Shown here piece by piece: positions 38,542 to 50,098 of a stretch of DNA of 64,000 nt. A model generated the notes under the pieces. That model was not told the DNA's origin. It ran no database searches and saw only the letters and a program-made list of their open reading frames with translations. The position numbers and the translations under genes are program-made. Within the stretch, counting starts at the first letter, position 1, and each line of letters opens with the position of its first letter. The DNA comes from Nitrospira defluvii (GTDB lineage: Bacteria; Nitrospirota; Nitrospiria; Nitrospirales; Nitrospiraceae), in NCBI GenBank assembly GCA_000196815.1, contig FP929003.1, positions 3,495,501 to 3,559,500 of the forward strand, given 5' to 3'.

Positions 38542-41500
38542 TCATGCGGCAGGGTGCAGAGCGGCCGCCCGGGCTCGTACCCATCGAAGCCTCAGGCGAT
38601 CGAGGAAGAGGTAGACGACGGGAGTCGTATAGAGCGTCAGCATCTGGCTCACGAGCAGGCCGCCGACGATCGCAATGCCGAGGGGACGCCGCAACTCCGA
38701 TCCCACCCCCATGCCCACGGCCAGAGGGAGTGCGCCCAGCAGGGCTGCGGCGGTCGTCATCATGATCGGGCGGAACCGCAGCAGGCAGGCTTCGTAAATC
38801 GCTTCCTGGGGAGTCTTCCCTTCCACCATCCGTTCGCTGTGCAACGCGAAGTCGATCATCATGATGGCGTTCTTTTTCACGATGCCGATCAGCAACATGA
38901 TCCCGATCAACGCGATCATGCTCAGCTCCGTCTTGAACAGGAGCAGGGCCAGCAACGCGCCGACACCGGCGGAGGGCAGCGTCGAGAGAATTGTGATCGG
39001 GTGGATGTAACTCTCGTAGAGAATCCCCAGCACGATGTACACCGTAACGAGCGCCGCCAGGATCAGCCAGGGTTGATTCTCGACGGACGATTGAAAGGCC
39101 TTCGCCGTGCCTTGAAAAGTGCCGCGCACAGTCGCGGGCAGGCCGATGTCATGCATCGCCTGATCGACAGCGAGCACAGCCTGCCCGAGCGATGCGCCCG
39201 GCGCCATGTTGAACGACAACGTCACGGCGGGAAACTGCCCCTGGTGATTCACCGAGAGGATTGTGTTGGCCGGCTCATATCGCGTCACGGCACTCAATGG
39301 CACTTGTCCGCCGTTCGGCGAGCGGACGTAAATATCATGCAACGCGGAGGGGTTCTGCCAATATTGCGGCGCCACCTCCATCACCACATGGTACTGATTG
39401 AGCGGGGTATACATGATCGAGACCTGCCGCTGGCCGAAGGCATCGTAGAGCGTGTCGTCGATCAATTGAGGACTTAAGCCGAGCCGCGATGCCGTGACCC
39501 GGTCGAAGACCACCAGCGATTGCTGCCCCCGATCCTGCTGATCGCTGTTCACATCCACGATCTCCGGGACCGTCCGCAACTTGGCCTCGACCTTCGGAGC
39601 CCAGGTGTTGAGTTCGGCCAGATCCACACTCTGCAGGGTATATTGATATTGTGCGCTGCTCGCCCGACCGCCGATACGCAAATCCTGAATGGCCTGCAGA
39701 TAGGTCGGCGCTCCCGGCACCTTCGCCAACTTGGGGCGCAACCGGGCGATCACTTCGTCCGAGCTGATCCCTCGCTCTTCCAGCGGCTTGAGCGCGATGA
39801 ACATGCGTCCTGTATTGGTGGTGCCGGCATGGCTGCCGCCTCCGGTAAAGCCGGTGATGCTGGCGACGGCGGGATCGCTCTTGATGATGTCCACCACGTC
39901 GGTCAATTTCTGACGCATCGCCTGAAACGAGATGTCCTGCGCGGCCTGAATATTTCCGAAAAGCCGGCCCGTGTCCTGCTGAGGGAAAAATCCTTTCGGC
40001 ACGAGGATATACAAATACACCGTGAGCGCCATAGTGCCCAACGTCACCACCAACATCGTACGCGGATGGCGGAGGACCCAGGCCAGGCTGGTCGCATATC
40101 CGCGGGACAACCAACCGAACCCCCGCTCGCTGACGCGATACCACCAGCCATGAGTATCCCTCGGCTCCGACTTCAACACCCGCGCGCAGAGCATCGGAAT
40201 CGTCGTGAGCGACACCACCAACGACACCAGAATGGCGGTCGAGAGCGTCACCGCAAATTCACGAAACAGCCGGCCGAGCATGCCGCCCATCAAAAAGATC
40301 GGGATGAACACCGCCACCAACGAGAGGGTCATCGACACGACCGTAAACGCAATCTCCTTCGCACCGCGGAGCGCCGCGTCCACCGGCGACAGCCCCTGCT
40401 CGCGATACCGCGTGATGTTTTCGAGCACCACGATCGCATCGTCCACCACAAAGCCGGTGGCGATCGTGAGCGCCATGAGGGAGAGATTGTCGAGGCTATA
40501 CCCGAACAGGTACATCACGCCGAACGTGGAAATCAGCGAGACCGGAACCGCCACCGCCGGAATCAAGGTGGCGCGCAGATTCCTGAGAAACACGAACACC
40601 ACCAGAATGACCAGTCCGACGGAAATGGCCAGAGTGCGCTCGACGTCGTGCAGCGAGGCGCGGATGACGGGCGTGCGGTCCATGACAATCGACAGCGACA
40701 TACTCCCCGGCAGCGAGGCCTCCAATTGAGGGAGTTGCGCACGCAACCGATCGACCGTTTCGATGATGTTGGCGCCCGCTTGGCGATAAATGATCACCAG
40801 CACCGCCGGGGTCCCGTTTGCCACCCCCATGGTCCGGAGATCTTCGACAGACGTTTCCACCGAGGCTACATCGGACAGCTGCACCGCCCGCCCGTTTCGA
40901 TAGGCCACGATCAACGGCAGATACTCCTCCGCCTGTCGGAGTTGGTCGTTGGTGCGGATTTCCCAGGTGCGTTCGTCTCCGGTCAGCTGCCCCTTCGGCC
41001 GATTCACGTTCGTACTGGTCAGGACCTGGCGCACGTCTCCGAGTCCAATGCCGTACTTATTCAAAGCGGTCGGATTGAGATCCACCCGGATCGCCGGCAA
41101 AGACCCGCCTCCCACGGCGACCTGCCCGACGCCTTCGACCTGCGACAGTTTCTGCTGCAGGATGCTGGAGGCGGCATCGTACATCTGCCCGCGACTCACG
41201 AGTTCGGACGTCAAGGCGAGGATGAGAATGGGGCCGTCGGCCGGATTCACCTTGCTGTACCGTGGAACGGTCGGCAGATTCGACGGCAGATCGGCGCGAG
41301 CCGCATTGATGGCGGCTTGCACGTCCCGCGCTGCCCCGTCGATATCGCGGCTCAGCTCGAATTGAAGCGTGACGTTGGTCCCGCCGATCGTGCTCGAAGA
41401 GGTCATCTCCGTCACGCCCGCGATACGGGTGAACTGGCGCTCCAACGGCGCGGCGACGGACGAGGCCATCGTCTCGGGGCTCGCCCCCGGCAGCGAGGCC

Positions 41501-41643
41501 GACACATTGATCGTGGGAAATTCGACTTGCGGGAGAGAGGCCACAGGCAGGAATTGAAACGCGACGATGCCCACCAGCGTCGCTCCAATGGTGAGCAACG
41601 TCGTGGCGACCGGCCGTCGCACAAAGGGCGCAGACAGGTTCAT
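38542..41643 (-). CDS. mdtC: RND efflux pump inner-membrane subunit (MdtC-like)
   Basis: 1033 residues, normal for HAE-1 RND transporters. N-terminal start [17 protein letters not shown], twelve membrane segments, two large periplasmic loops, and proton-relay Asp pair in the [14 protein letters not shown] motif near residue 400. C-terminal [12 protein letters not shown] and [14 protein letters not shown] are family signatures. Its ATG overlaps the TGA of the preceding RND gene by 4 bp. In MdtABC, MdtB and MdtC form a mixed trimer exporting bile salts, novobiocin and similar compounds; the name here is by arrangement and similarity. Confidence 0.9.
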   Translation of the reverse strand: MNLSAPFVRRPVATTLLTIGATLVGIVAFQFLPVASLPQVEFPTINVSASLPGASPETMASSVAAPLERQFTRIAGVTEMTSSSTIGGTNVTLQFELSRDIDGAARDVQAAINAARADLPSNLPTVPRYSKVNPADGPILILALTSELVSRGQMYDAASSILQQKLSQVEGVGQVAVGGGSLPAIRVDLNPTALNKYGIGLGDVRQVLTSTNVNRPKGQLTGDERTWEIRTNDQLRQAEEYLPLIVAYRNGRAVQLSDVASVETSVEDLRTMGVANGTPAVLVIIYRQAGANIIETVDRLRAQLPQLEASLPGSMSLSIVMDRTPVIRASLHDVERTLAISVGLVILVVFVFLRNLRATLIPAVAVPVSLISTFGVMYLFGYSLDNLSLMALTIATGFVVDDAIVVLENITRYREQGLSPVDAALRGAKEIAFTVVSMTLSLVAVFIPIFLMGGMLGRLFREFAVTLSTAILVSLVVSLTTIPMLCARVLKSEPRDTHGWWYRVSERGFGWLSRGYATSLAWVLRHPRTMLVVTLGTMALTVYLYILVPKGFFPQQDTGRLFGNIQAAQDISFQAMRQKLTDVVDIIKSDPAVASITGFTGGGSHAGTTNTGRMFIALKPLEERGISSDEVIARLRPKLAKVPGAPTYLQAIQDLRIGGRASSAQYQYTLQSVDLAELNTWAPKVEAKLRTVPEIVDVNSDQQDRGQQSLVVFDRVTASRLGLSPQLIDDTLYDAFGQRQVSIMYTPLNQYHVVMEVAPQYWQNPSALHDIYVRSPNGGQVPLSAVTRYEPANTILSVNHQGQFPAVTLSFNMAPGASLGQAVLAVDQAMHDIGLPATVRGTFQGTAKAFQSSVENQPWLILAALVTVYIVLGILYESYIHPITILSTLPSAGVGALLALLLFKTELSMIALIGIMLLIGIVKKNAIMMIDFALHSERMVEGKTPQEAIYEACLLRFRPIMMTTAAALLGALPLAVGMGVGSELRRPLGIAIVGGLLVSQMLTLYTTPVVYLFLDRLRLRWVRARAAALHPAA

Positions 41644-44600
41644 CGTTGACCTACCGGAACCGCCTCGGTCACAGGCGCCTGCCCGGGGTTGCGCCGAAAC
41701 CGAGCGGCCACTCGATCCAGAGCCAGATACACAACCGGGGTCGTGTAGAGAGTCAGCAACTGGCTCACAACCAATCCTCCGACGATGGCAATTCCAAGTG
41801 GTTGCCGCAACTCCGATCCGACCCCCGAGCCCATCGCCAGGGGCAAGGCCCCGAAGAGCGCCGCCATGGTCGTCATCATGATCGGGCGAAAACGCAGGAG
41901 TCCGGCTTCGTAGATAGCCTGTTCCGGCGACTTGCCCTCGTTGCGTTCGGCCTCCAGAGCGAAATCGATCATCATGATGGCATTCTTCTTCACGATGCCG
42001 ATCAGGAGAATGATCCCGATCAGTGCGATGATGCTGAACTCCATACGGAACAACATCAGGGCCAGCAGCGCGCCGACTCCCGCAGAGGGCAACGTGGACA
42101 GGATCGTGAGCGGATGAATGTAACTCTCATACAAAATCCCGAGCACGATATAGACTGTGATCAGGGCGGCCAGGATCAGGAGGGGTTCATGTTCCAAGGA
42201 GCTTTGAAAGGCTTGCGCGGCGCCCTGGAAACTCCCGCGGATGCTCGCGGGCAGCCCCAACTCCTGTGTCACCTGCCGGATTGCCGTCACCGCTTCGCCG
42301 AGAGACCCTCCCGGCGCAAGGTTGAACGAGATCGTCACGGCAGGAAACTGGCCCTGCCGGCTGATGACCAACGGCACCATGGTTTCGGTGACCCTCGTGA
42401 AGACGTTCAACGGCACGGACCCGCCGCTCCCGCGCACTTCCAACTGCTGCAGCGCCTCCGGCCCTTTTTGAAACTCCGGCATCACTTCAAGAATGACGCG
42501 GTACTGGTTCAGTTGCGTGAACATGGTGGAGACCTGCCGCTGGCCGAAGGCATCGTAGAGCGTATCGGTGATGAGTTGCGGCGTGATACCCATGCGGGAG
42601 GCGGTATTGCGGTCGATCTCCACCAGCGACGCCAGCCCCTGATTTAGTTGGTCGCTGCTGACATCCCGCAGCTCCGGCCGTGCTTGCAGGCTTTCCAGCA
42701 GTTTCGGAGCCCAGCGATTCAGTTCCTCGGGATCGGCGTCTTCCAACGTATATTGAAACTGAGTGCGGCTGACGCGATCTTCCACGGTGAGATCCTGCAC
42801 CGGCTGCATGTGCAGGGTAATCCCATCGATCTCCGCCACGCGTGATTCAATCCGGCGGATGATCTCGCCCGCCCCGACCATCCGTTCCGCCAAAGGCTTC
42901 AGATTGATGTACATCCGTCCGCTGTTGAGGGTGGTGTTCGTCCCATCGACCCCGATGAAGGAGGACAGGCTCTCCACGGCCGGCTCTTCGAGAATCACAC
43001 GCGCCAACGCCTGTTGCCGCTCTCCCATGGTGCCGAAGGACACGGCTTGCGGTCCTTCCGTGATCCCGAGAATGACACCGGTATCCTGAAGCGGAAAGAA
43101 ACCCTTGGGAATGATCAGGAAGAGCAGCGCGGTGAGCGCCAGGGTGCCTCCCGTCACGACCAGCGTGGCGCGTTGACGACGGAGTACCCACTGCAAACTT
43201 CGCCCATACCCGGCAATGATACGATCCAACAGCCGTTGCGAGGCCTGCGAAAACCGGCCCGGTTGTTCGGCCCGCCGCTCGCGCAACAGCCGGGCGCACA
43301 TCATCGGCGTCAGGGTCAGCGACACGATCGCGGAGATGAGGATGGTGATGCTCAGCGTGACGGCAAATTCACGAAACAGCCGCCCGACCACATCGCCCAT
43401 GAACAGCAAGGGAATGAGCACGGCGATCAGAGACACCGTCAGCGACAGGATGGTAAACGCGATCTGCTTCGACCCTTTCAGCGCCGCCTGAAACGGCGAC
43501 TCCCCCTGTTCGATGTAGCGCGCGATGTTCTCGATCATCACGATGGCATCGTCCACCACGAAGCCGGTCGAAATCGTGAGCGCCATCAACGTGAGGTTAT
43601 TCAGACTGAAGCCCATCGGGTACATGAGTCCGAATGTACCGATGAGCGACAGCGGCACCGCCACGGCCGGAATCACCGTGGCGGGTATCGTCCGGAGAAA
43701 CAGGAAGATCACCAGGATGACAAGTGCCACCGCGAGCACCAGCTCGAACTGCACATCGCGAACGGTCGCGCGGATCGAGGTGGTGCGGTCGGTCAACACC
43801 GACACCTGTACGGAAGAGGGCAAGGTCCCTTGCAACTGCGGCAACAACCGCTTGACCCGATCGACGACTTCGATGACATTCGTCCCCGGCTGGCGCTGGA
43901 TGTTGACGATCACGGCCGGCGTCTCGTTCATCCATGCCGCCTGCTTGGTATTCTCGACATCGTCGATCACCTCGGCGACCTCGGAGAGCCGGACCGGAGC
44001 CCCGTTGCGATAGGCGACGATCAACGCTTTGTAGTCCTTGCCGGCAAACAATTGGTCGGTGGCGTTGATGATGGACGCGCGCCGGGGTCCGTCGAATCCG
44101 CCTTTGGCTTGATTGACGTTCGCGGCGGCCACGACGGTTCGAAGATCCTCCAGCGTCAATCCATAGGCAGCCAAGGCGCGGGGATTGGCTTGGATGCGCA
44201 CGGCGGGCCGCTGTCCGCCGCTGATGCTCACCAGGCCGACGCCGGACAACTGTGAAATCTTTTGCGCGAACCGGGTTTCCGCGAAATCACGCACTTGGGG
44301 CAAGGGCAGCGTGGCAGAGGTCAAGGCCAGGGTGAGAATCGGCGCGTCGGCCGGGTTGACCTTGCTATAGACCGGGGGAGCCGGCAGATCGCGCGGCAGA
44401 AACGTGGCGGCCGCATTCATCGCCGCCTGCACTTCCTGCTCGGCCACATCCAGATCGATATCGAGGCTGAATTGGAGGGTGACGACCGAACTGCCGCCTG
44501 AACTCGTGGAGGTCATCTGGTTCAGCCCGGGCATTTGCCCGAACTGCCGTTCCAGTGGCGCGGTGATCGACGAGGTCATGACATCCGGTCCGGCGCCGGG

Positions 44601-44753
44601 ATAAAACGTCATCACCTGAATGGTCGGGTAATCGACTTGCGGAAGGGCGGAGACAGGCAGCTGGCGATAGGCCAGCGCTCCGGCCAGGAGAATGGCGATC
44701 ATCGTCAGGACCGTCGCCACAGGCCGGACGATGAACAACCGCGACGGGTTCAC
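41640..44753 (-). CDS. mdtB: RND efflux pump inner-membrane subunit (MdtB-like)
   Basis: 1037 residues, a paralogue of the next gene. Starts [20 protein letters not shown]; has the [14 protein letters not shown] proton-relay motif near residue 400 and [20 protein letters not shown] near 930. Paired RND genes in tandem with 4-bp overlaps on both sides (with the adaptor and with the second subunit) indicate a single translation-coupled MdtABC-type operon. Confidence 0.9.
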   Translation of the reverse strand: MNPSRLFIVRPVATVLTMIAILLAGALAYRQLPVSALPQVDYPTIQVMTFYPGAGPDVMTSSITAPLERQFGQMPGLNQMTSTSSGGSSVVTLQFSLDIDLDVAEQEVQAAMNAAATFLPRDLPAPPVYSKVNPADAPILTLALTSATLPLPQVRDFAETRFAQKISQLSGVGLVSISGGQRPAVRIQANPRALAAYGLTLEDLRTVVAAANVNQAKGGFDGPRRASIINATDQLFAGKDYKALIVAYRNGAPVRLSEVAEVIDDVENTKQAAWMNETPAVIVNIQRQPGTNVIEVVDRVKRLLPQLQGTLPSSVQVSVLTDRTTSIRATVRDVQFELVLAVALVILVIFLFLRTIPATVIPAVAVPLSLIGTFGLMYPMGFSLNNLTLMALTISTGFVVDDAIVMIENIARYIEQGESPFQAALKGSKQIAFTILSLTVSLIAVLIPLLFMGDVVGRLFREFAVTLSITILISAIVSLTLTPMMCARLLRERRAEQPGRFSQASQRLLDRIIAGYGRSLQWVLRRQRATLVVTGGTLALTALLFLIIPKGFFPLQDTGVILGITEGPQAVSFGTMGERQQALARVILEEPAVESLSSFIGVDGTNTTLNSGRMYINLKPLAERMVGAGEIIRRIESRVAEIDGITLHMQPVQDLTVEDRVSRTQFQYTLEDADPEELNRWAPKLLESLQARPELRDVSSDQLNQGLASLVEIDRNTASRMGITPQLITDTLYDAFGQRQVSTMFTQLNQYRVILEVMPEFQKGPEALQQLEVRGSGGSVPLNVFTRVTETMVPLVISRQGQFPAVTISFNLAPGGSLGEAVTAIRQVTQELGLPASIRGSFQGAAQAFQSSLEHEPLLILAALITVYIVLGILYESYIHPLTILSTLPSAGVGALLALMLFRMEFSIIALIGIILLIGIVKKNAIMMIDFALEAERNEGKSPEQAIYEAGLLRFRPIMMTTMAALFGALPLAMGSGVGSELRQPLGIAIVGGLVVSQLLTLYTTPVVYLALDRVAARFRRNPGQAPVTEAVPVGQR

Positions 44754-45988
44754 GTCCGCTTCCCTCGTGTGCGCCCCTCACCGCCGGGCGCCGGCGCCTC
44801 CTGACCGGCCGGGACCGCTCCGGCAGCGGGACGCAACTCCACCTTGCTGCCCTCGCGCAACTTTTCGGTCCCGTCCACGACCACCACCTCACCCGAGGCT
44901 AAACCCGTGTCGATGGCGGCTTCTTCGCCCTGCGTCACACCCACCGTTACGGCTCGCACGCTGACCGTTTGCTCCGCCTCGTTCACCACATAGACAAACG
45001 TGCCCTTCGGTCCGCGCTGAACGGCGGCGGACGGCACCACTGTGACGCCCTGCTTGATATCCAGGAGCAACCGGGCGTTCACAAACTGATTGGGAAACAG
45101 CGCGCTGTCATCGTTTGGAAACACCGCTTTCAGGCGGACGGTGCCGGTCGTGGGATCGATCTGATTATCGACGGTGAGCAGAGTGCCTGTGGCCAACTTC
45201 CGCTTTTGTTCCCGGTCGAAGGCCTCCACGACCAATTGCTTCCCGGCCTTGAGCCGCTCGAACACAGCCGGCAAATGGTCCTCCGCCAGGGCAAACACGA
45301 CCGTGATGGGTTGCAGCTGGGTAATCACCAGTAACCCGTTGGGATCGTTGGCATGGACGATATTGCCGGCATCCACCAGCCGCAACCCCACCCGCCCGTT
45401 GATCGGCGCGGTAATGCTGGAATAGGTCAACTGCAGCTTGGCATTGTCGATCTGTCCCTGATCGGCCTTGACGATGCCCTCGTACTGCCGCACCAGCGCT
45501 TCCTGCGTGTCGAGCTGCTGCTTGGGAATGAAGTTTTGTTTGTAGAGATCCCGGTAACGCTCCAGATCCAGTTGCGCATTTTTCATTTGCGCCTGATCGC
45601 GCGCCATTTGCCCTTCGGCTTGAATCAGCTGCACCTCGAACGGCCGCGGATCGATCTGCGCCAGCAATTCGCCGCTCCGCACGAGCTGTCCTTCCTTGAA
45701 GAGCACCCGCATCAACTGGCCGTCCACCCGGCTCTTCACCGTGACGGTGTTCATCGGGATCACCGAACCCAGACCGTTCAAGTAGATATTAATTTCGCTG
45801 GTTTTGGCTGCCGCCGCCACGACCGGCGTGCTCCGCGCTCCCATGGCGGGCCGCTTCTCCGCCTGGCGTGGCTGCGCTTCACCGGATCGGGTCATCAACA
45901 CATACGCCCCCACTGCAAGCAGGCAGGCCGCACACAGCCCGATCAGCCATCGCTTCAACAGGGTTGCAAATTGCACGGATTCAGCCAT
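44750..45988 (-). CDS. mdtA: RND efflux periplasmic adaptor (MdtA-like)
   Basis: 412 residues from ATG 45988, with GGAA eight bases upstream. Membrane anchor about 15-35 ([18 protein letters not shown]), barrel-sandwich ([36 protein letters not shown]), a helical hairpin, beta-barrel and membrane-proximal domain. It bridges the inner-membrane pump to an outer-membrane channel; no TolC-type gene is present in the window, so that partner must be encoded elsewhere. First gene of the operon. A LysR regulator is encoded about 275 bp upstream, also on the minus strand. Confidence 0.9.
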   Translation of the reverse strand: MAESVQFATLLKRWLIGLCAACLLAVGAYVLMTRSGEAQPRQAEKRPAMGARSTPVVAAAAKTSEINIYLNGLGSVIPMNTVTVKSRVDGQLMRVLFKEGQLVRSGELLAQIDPRPFEVQLIQAEGQMARDQAQMKNAQLDLERYRDLYKQNFIPKQQLDTQEALVRQYEGIVKADQGQIDNAKLQLTYSSITAPINGRVGLRLVDAGNIVHANDPNGLLVITQLQPITVVFALAEDHLPAVFERLKAGKQLVVEAFDREQKRKLATGTLLTVDNQIDPTTGTVRLKAVFPNDDSALFPNQFVNARLLLDIKQGVTVVPSAAVQRGPKGTFVYVVNEAEQTVSVRAVTVGVTQGEEAAIDTGLASGEVVVVDGTEKLREGSKVELRPAAGAVPAGQEAPAPGGEGRTRGKRT

Positions 45989-46261
45989 CGCCGCTATTCC
46001 TTCCGTCCCTCGGTCACCTGCGCCTGCTGCGTCACCCGTGACCGTCCACCCTCGCGAACAGCCAGGTCGTCGTTCCATGGTCGCGCACGGACATGAGCGC
46101 TTCTCATGTGAGACGTTTCATGCCGGCTGATTTCCCCCCCGCTATCATACCCTATCTGACCACGGGACCACAGATATTGCGCCTCGACGCCCCTGCCGGC
46201 AAGACCCGGAGGCCCATCTCTACGCACAAGGCCAGCGAGTCAGAGGAACCGGCGAACGCGA

Positions 46262-47158
46262 TCACGAACGCCAATGTTCAGCCACAACGGCCCTCACCTG
46301 ATCGGTCAGCGCCTTGGCCGCCCCGCTCCTGTGGCCGCCCTTTTTCCATAAGAGCCCGATACCTCGACGAGGTGTGGGGTTCTTCAGCGCAATGGCCCGA
46401 AGCGTCCGGTGACGCGCCAGGCCGAGAGACAAGCGCGGCAAAACCGTGGCGAGATTGCTCCTGCGAACGGTGGCTAGAATCCCCTCGATGGAATTCATTT
46501 CCACGATAATCTTCGGCTGGACGCCTGCCTGCTCGAAGCTTGCCTCCAACAAGCGGCGCGTACAGAACATATGCGGCAGAAGAATCAACGACTCCTTCGC
46601 CAGGGCCGACAGGGACAGGTACCTCCGCCGGGCAAACCGGTGCCTGTGAGAGGCGATCAATACAAAGTCTTCTTCAAACAGCGGCTGGCTCTCGATGCGA
46701 TCCGACACCACCGGCACGAACCCGATGCCGACTTCCAGCGACCCGCTCTTGACGCCGGCCTCGATGTCCGGCCCGGACAGCTCGTCGAGCTTGAGCGACA
46801 CCAGCGGATGCAGGGTCGAGAAGCGGCCGACGATTTCGGGAATTAAGTAGGCATTCACGGTTTGGACGACGCCGACCGTGAGAGTCCCCCGCTGCAGCCC
46901 CTCTTCCTCGGCAATCGCCACTTGCGCCAGTTCCATCTCCCGCAAGGCCCGTCGGGCATGTTCGCGAAAAATCGATCCGGCCCGCGTCAATTGCACCGAT
47001 CGCCCCACGCGATCGAACAGCGGCACCCCCACTTCCTGTTCCAACTGCTTGATTTGCGCGGACAACGCCGGCTGGGAAACCGGCAGCCCTTCGGCGGCCT
47101 TGGTGAAATGCAGCGCATCGGCCACGGCAAGAAAATACCGGAGATGGCGAAATTCCAT
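46262..47158 (-). CDS. LysR-family transcriptional regulator
   Basis: 298 residues. N-terminal winged helix-turn-helix MEFRHLRYFLAVADALHFTKAAE...VSQPALSAQIKQLEQEVGVPLF, then a periplasmic-binding-protein-like effector domain starting near 90 (LTVGVVQTVNAYLIPEIV), similar in length to CynR/CysB-type regulators. It is transcribed divergently from the MOSC operon with 113 bp between starts, the classic arrangement for LysR control of the divergent genes and of itself; it is also upstream of the RND operon. The ATG at 47158 fits the family; another at 47173 is possible. Confidence 0.9.
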   Translation of the reverse strand: MEFRHLRYFLAVADALHFTKAAEGLPVSQPALSAQIKQLEQEVGVPLFDRVGRSVQLTRAGSIFREHARRALREMELAQVAIAEEEGLQRGTLTVGVVQTVNAYLIPEIVGRFSTLHPLVSLKLDELSGPDIEAGVKSGSLEVGIGFVPVVSDRIESQPLFEEDFVLIASHRHRFARRRYLSLSALAKESLILLPHMFCTRRLLEASFEQAGVQPKIIVEMNSIEGILATVRRSNLATVLPRLSLGLARHRTLRAIALKNPTPRRGIGLLWKKGGHRSGAAKALTDQVRAVVAEHWRS

Positions 47159-47271
47159 GCCGCGTTTTATCATAAACAGAAGTGATGATACTAATCAGAA
47201 CAAACGCTTTGACGCCTTCTCTCATCACGCACTAGGTTACCGGGTACAAGTCACGACTCTGGAGGACCCTT

Positions 47272-48096
47272 ATGACCGCAGGACAATCTGACCTCGCCGG
47301 CACCGTCGCCACCGTCTGGCGTTACCCTGTGAAATCCATGCGCGGAGAAGAACTGAATGCCGCGGATATCAACACGCAGGGTATGGTCGGTGATCGCGGC
47401 TATGCCGTGATCGATGTGGAGACCGGCAAGGTCGCCAGCGCCAAACATCCGAAAAAATGGAGGCGCCTGTTCGACTGCCTCGCCATGCTGAGGCCGAATC
47501 TCACTGACGGTCATGACACGCCCCTGCAGGTCCTGTTGCCTGATGGAGCCAGGGCTGTGGGCGGCACCAACGATATCGATGAACGGTTGTCGGCCATGTT
47601 GGGGCGAGCCGTGCGGCTGACGACTGCCGTCCCAGCCGCTCCACAACTCGAAGAATATTGGCCGGACGTGGCGGGTCGAGCCCGTCAGAATACCGTGACG
47701 GATGAAGCCATGCCGACCGGCACATTCTTCGATGGCGCGCTCATCCACCTGATGACGACTGCCACCCTCGATGCCCTCCGCCGGCTTTATCCGGAAGGCC
47801 GCTTCGAAGTACGACGGTTCCGACCCAATCTTGTGGTGGCATCCGCCGCGGCTGAAACTCGGTTTGTCGAGAATGATTGGATCAACCGCACGCTGGCGAT
47901 CGGCAAGGATCTTCGGTTGAAGGTGACAGGGCCCTGCGCCCGCTGCGTCATGACGACCCTGCCGCAAGGGGACCTGCCCGAGGATGCCGGCATTCTTCGG
48001 ACCGCCGTGCAACATAATCGGGCCGCTGTGGGGGTGTATGCCACGGTCCTTGCGCCGGGTCGAGTCGTGCGGGGAGATGAAATCCTGATTTCGTAA
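47272..48096 (+). CDS. MOSC domain protein (YcbX/mARC-like)
   Basis: 274 residues, GGAGG six bases before the ATG. N-terminal MOSC_N barrel (ATVWRYPVKSMRGEELN) and a C-terminal MOSC domain with the conserved Cys in GPCARCVMTTL that binds the molybdenum cofactor in YcbX and mARC proteins. Those enzymes reduce N-hydroxylated compounds. No ferredoxin domain is fused, unlike E. coli YcbX, so an external electron donor is needed. First gene of a likely three-gene operon. Confidence 0.88.
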   Translation: MTAGQSDLAGTVATVWRYPVKSMRGEELNAADINTQGMVGDRGYAVIDVETGKVASAKHPKKWRRLFDCLAMLRPNLTDGHDTPLQVLLPDGARAVGGTNDIDERLSAMLGRAVRLTTAVPAAPQLEEYWPDVAGRARQNTVTDEAMPTGTFFDGALIHLMTTATLDALRRLYPEGRFEVRRFRPNLVVASAAAETRFVENDWINRTLAIGKDLRLKVTGPCARCVMTTLPQGDLPEDAGILRTAVQHNRAAVGVYATVLAPGRVVRGDEILIS

Positions 48097-48134
48097 CCGG
48101 TTTCACCTCAGACAGGAGCCACGGCGGTCAGAAT

Positions 48135-48869
48135 ATGGGTACGACGACCGGGCAATTACGATCCATCCAGATCGGCCTTCCTCGCGCCGAACAGTCAGAC
48201 TGCGCCGACGACCAGCAGCCACGATCCTGGACAACCGGCATGTTCAAGCACCCTGCTGCCGGCCCGATCTGGCTCGGCCGACACAATCTGACAGGAGATG
48301 GACAGGCGGATCTGGTCCACCATGGAGGCGTCGATAAGGCGGTCTGTGCCTATCCGTCGGAACACTGGATGTATTGGCGCGGCATCCTGACCTCTCATCG
48401 ACTCACCGGCGGCGCATTCGGCGAAAACTTCACGCTGGAGGGGCTCACGGAAGCCGATGTCTGCATCGGCGATGTCTTCTCAGCCGGCGCGGCCGTCGTG
48501 CAGATTTCTCAACCCAGACAACCCTGCTGGAAACTCGCCCGTCGCTGGCAGATCAAAGATCTGGCCGTACAAATGGAACGCACCGGCTTCACAGGCTGGT
48601 ATGTCCGCGTGATCCAAGAGGGCATGGTCGAACCGGGCGCGCGTCTGCAGCTCATGGAACGCCCCTGCCCTGAATGGACCGTCGCAACCGCCAATCGGAT
48701 CATGCACCATGAACGCAACAACCTGACCGCGGCCGAGCGCTTGAGCCTCTGCCCGTTACTTTCCGCGAGCTGGCAACACACCTTGCGGCAGCGATGCCAC
48801 AATCAAGCGGGGCCTGACGCGCAGCATCGACGATTCGGCACGACTCATTCTTCGTCATCATCACTCTGA
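48135..48869 (+). CDS. MOSC domain protein (YiiM-like)
   Basis: 244 residues. MOSC core: DLVHHGGVDKAVCAYPSEHW, GAFGENFTLEGLTEADVCIGDVF, QPRQPCWKLARRW (with the cofactor Cys) and a C-terminal 3-alpha region as in YiiM. E. coli YiiM reduces 6-N-hydroxylaminopurine using a molybdenum cofactor. It lies 38 bp after the first MOSC gene, so two different MOSC N-reductase-type proteins are co-expressed. The last ~20 residues are Ser-rich and not conserved-looking. Confidence 0.88.
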   Translation: MGTTTGQLRSIQIGLPRAEQSDCADDQQPRSWTTGMFKHPAAGPIWLGRHNLTGDGQADLVHHGGVDKAVCAYPSEHWMYWRGILTSHRLTGGAFGENFTLEGLTEADVCIGDVFSAGAAVVQISQPRQPCWKLARRWQIKDLAVQMERTGFTGWYVRVIQEGMVEPGARLQLMERPCPEWTVATANRIMHHERNNLTAAERLSLCPLLSASWQHTLRQRCHNQAGPDAQHRRFGTTHSSSSSL

Positions 48870-48879
48870 GGAGGTTTCC

Positions 48880-49218
48880 ATGAAGCATTTGGTTCTTTCC
48901 GCCTGTGCACTGACCATCGGCGCCACCCTCGCCCTGAATTCCTGGTGTGCCGCTGAAAATACGACGACCATCAATATCCTCTCTCCGCGCAACGGCGAGA
49001 CGGTCTCGGAGACCTTCGACATCAAGTATGAAATCCTGAACGCGCCGGCAGGCAATCACGCGCACGTCTACCTCGACGGCGCGTACCAGAAGGGCTTCAA
49101 AGGCACCTTTACACGAGTGGCCAAGGGGGATCACACGATCACGGTCAAGATCGCCGACCACGATCATAAGGACGCCGGAACCGCCACGGATAGCATTACC
49201 GTGAAGGTGGGAGAGTAG
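48880..49218 (+). CDS. small exported beta-sandwich protein
   Basis: 112 residues with GAGGAGG directly upstream. Signal peptide about 1-25. The mature part (INILSPRNGETVSETFDIKYEI...HAHVYLDGAYQKGF...GDHTITVKIADHDH) resembles small Ig-like/DUF4399-type periplasmic domains, with several His that could bind a metal. It starts 10 bp after the YiiM-like gene and is likely in the same operon. Function unknown. Confidence 0.75.
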   Translation: MKHLVLSACALTIGATLALNSWCAAENTTTINILSPRNGETVSETFDIKYEILNAPAGNHAHVYLDGAYQKGFKGTFTRVAKGDHTITVKIADHDHKDAGTATDSITVKVGE

Positions 49219-49232
49219 CGTTGAACTACCGG

Positions 49233-49269
49233 CTCATGATCGCCCCCCTCGTAGGCGGGCGATCATGAG
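49233..49269. terminator. hairpin downstream of the MOSC operon
   Basis: A perfect 13-bp stem CTCATGATCGCCC / GGGCGATCATGAG, 15 bp after the stop of the exported protein gene. No U-run follows. It is most likely a transcript end or stability hairpin. Confidence 0.55.
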
Positions 49270-49291
49270 CGGCGCTGGGGCGAGAACTGTT

Positions 49292-49332
49292 CAATGGTCA
49301 GTGTTCAATGGAACATTGAACACTGACCATTG
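49292..49332. repeat. 19-bp perfect palindrome between convergent genes
   Basis: CAATGGTCAGTGTTCAATG, a 3-base centre (GAA), then its exact inverse. Unusually long and perfect. It lies between the terminator-like hairpin and the stop of the minus-strand gene at 49430. It could be a bidirectional terminator, a recombination site or a tiny mobile remnant. Confidence 0.6.
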
Positions 49333-49429
49333 CAAATGGATCATTCGTCGGCTACCCGACGTTTCGAACCAGACGACACCGATGGAGGCGACGCCGCGAC
49401 ACCGCCTCCCTCATCGACACGAACTCGTA

Positions 49430-50098
49430 TTACTGCCCACCCTGGGTCGACGCCCGCGTCGAGCTGCCCTGTAGATCCATATCCAGCAAGACAGGACCAT
49501 TCGGATTCTTTGCGTCGAGCCGGATCGGCATCCGGTCCGCTACCAGCTTGACCAGCGGCACCGCGACGATATGTGGCGCCTTTTCCGACGGATTGGAATA
49601 GAGCGCGATACGAACATTCTTCGGGCGTTGGCTCGGCGCCACCTGGGTCATCAGTTCCGCGCCCATGAATCCGACCAACATTCCACTCCCATCGGCAAGC
49701 TTGTGAATCTCGTAGGCGTTTTCCGCGGGCGCCACCCGAGCGACGGCGAGATCCGGACTCTGCGTCACCAAGGCCAGGCCTAAGAGCTTCGGCACGATGA
49801 ATCCAAACGTCCCCGTCGGCGCTTGCGAAAACATCACTTGCGAGGTCGAAGCCCCGAGTTCAGCCACTCCGTTCTTGGCGCGCATCTGACGTCGCAATTC
49901 CGCTTCATTGCCGAGGCCCTCAATGATCACCGCCGCCGGCGCGGCCTTTTGCACCGGCAACACCTCGGTCTTGCCTCCCCCACGGGCGGCGTTGAGGGGG
50001 GACGGGGCCAGACCGATGAACAGCAGGCCGACCAGGCCTGCGGCCACGAGGTGATGGAGCGGGATGCGGGGAGTCGATCGGACGATGAAGTGAAACAT
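49430..50098 (-). CDS. hypothetical exported protein
   Basis: 222 residues. A signal/anchor segment at about 15-37 (HHLVAAGLVGLLFIGLAPSPLNA), then a mixed alpha/beta domain without Cys and a Ser/Gln-rich tail. No family recognised. A clear ribosome-site sequence AGGAGGACC lies just upstream of the ATG. Monocistronic, convergent with the MOSC operon. Confidence 0.6.
   Translation of the reverse strand: MFHFIVRSTPRIPLHHLVAAGLVGLLFIGLAPSPLNAARGGGKTEVLPVQKAAPAAVIIEGLGNEAELRRQMRAKNGVAELGASTSQVMFSQAPTGTFGFIVPKLLGLALVTQSPDLAVARVAPAENAYEIHKLADGSGMLVGFMGAELMTQVAPSQRPKNVRIALYSNPSEKAPHIVAVPLVKLVADRMPIRLDAKNPNGPVLLDMDLQGSSTRASTQGGQ

Noticed and set aside
39520-41649. 709-codon open frame antisense to the RND subunit gene
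   Set aside because: It mirrors a long GC-rich gene on the other strand, has Arg/His/Gln-rich composition and no ribosome site; the minus-strand RND protein is unmistakable.
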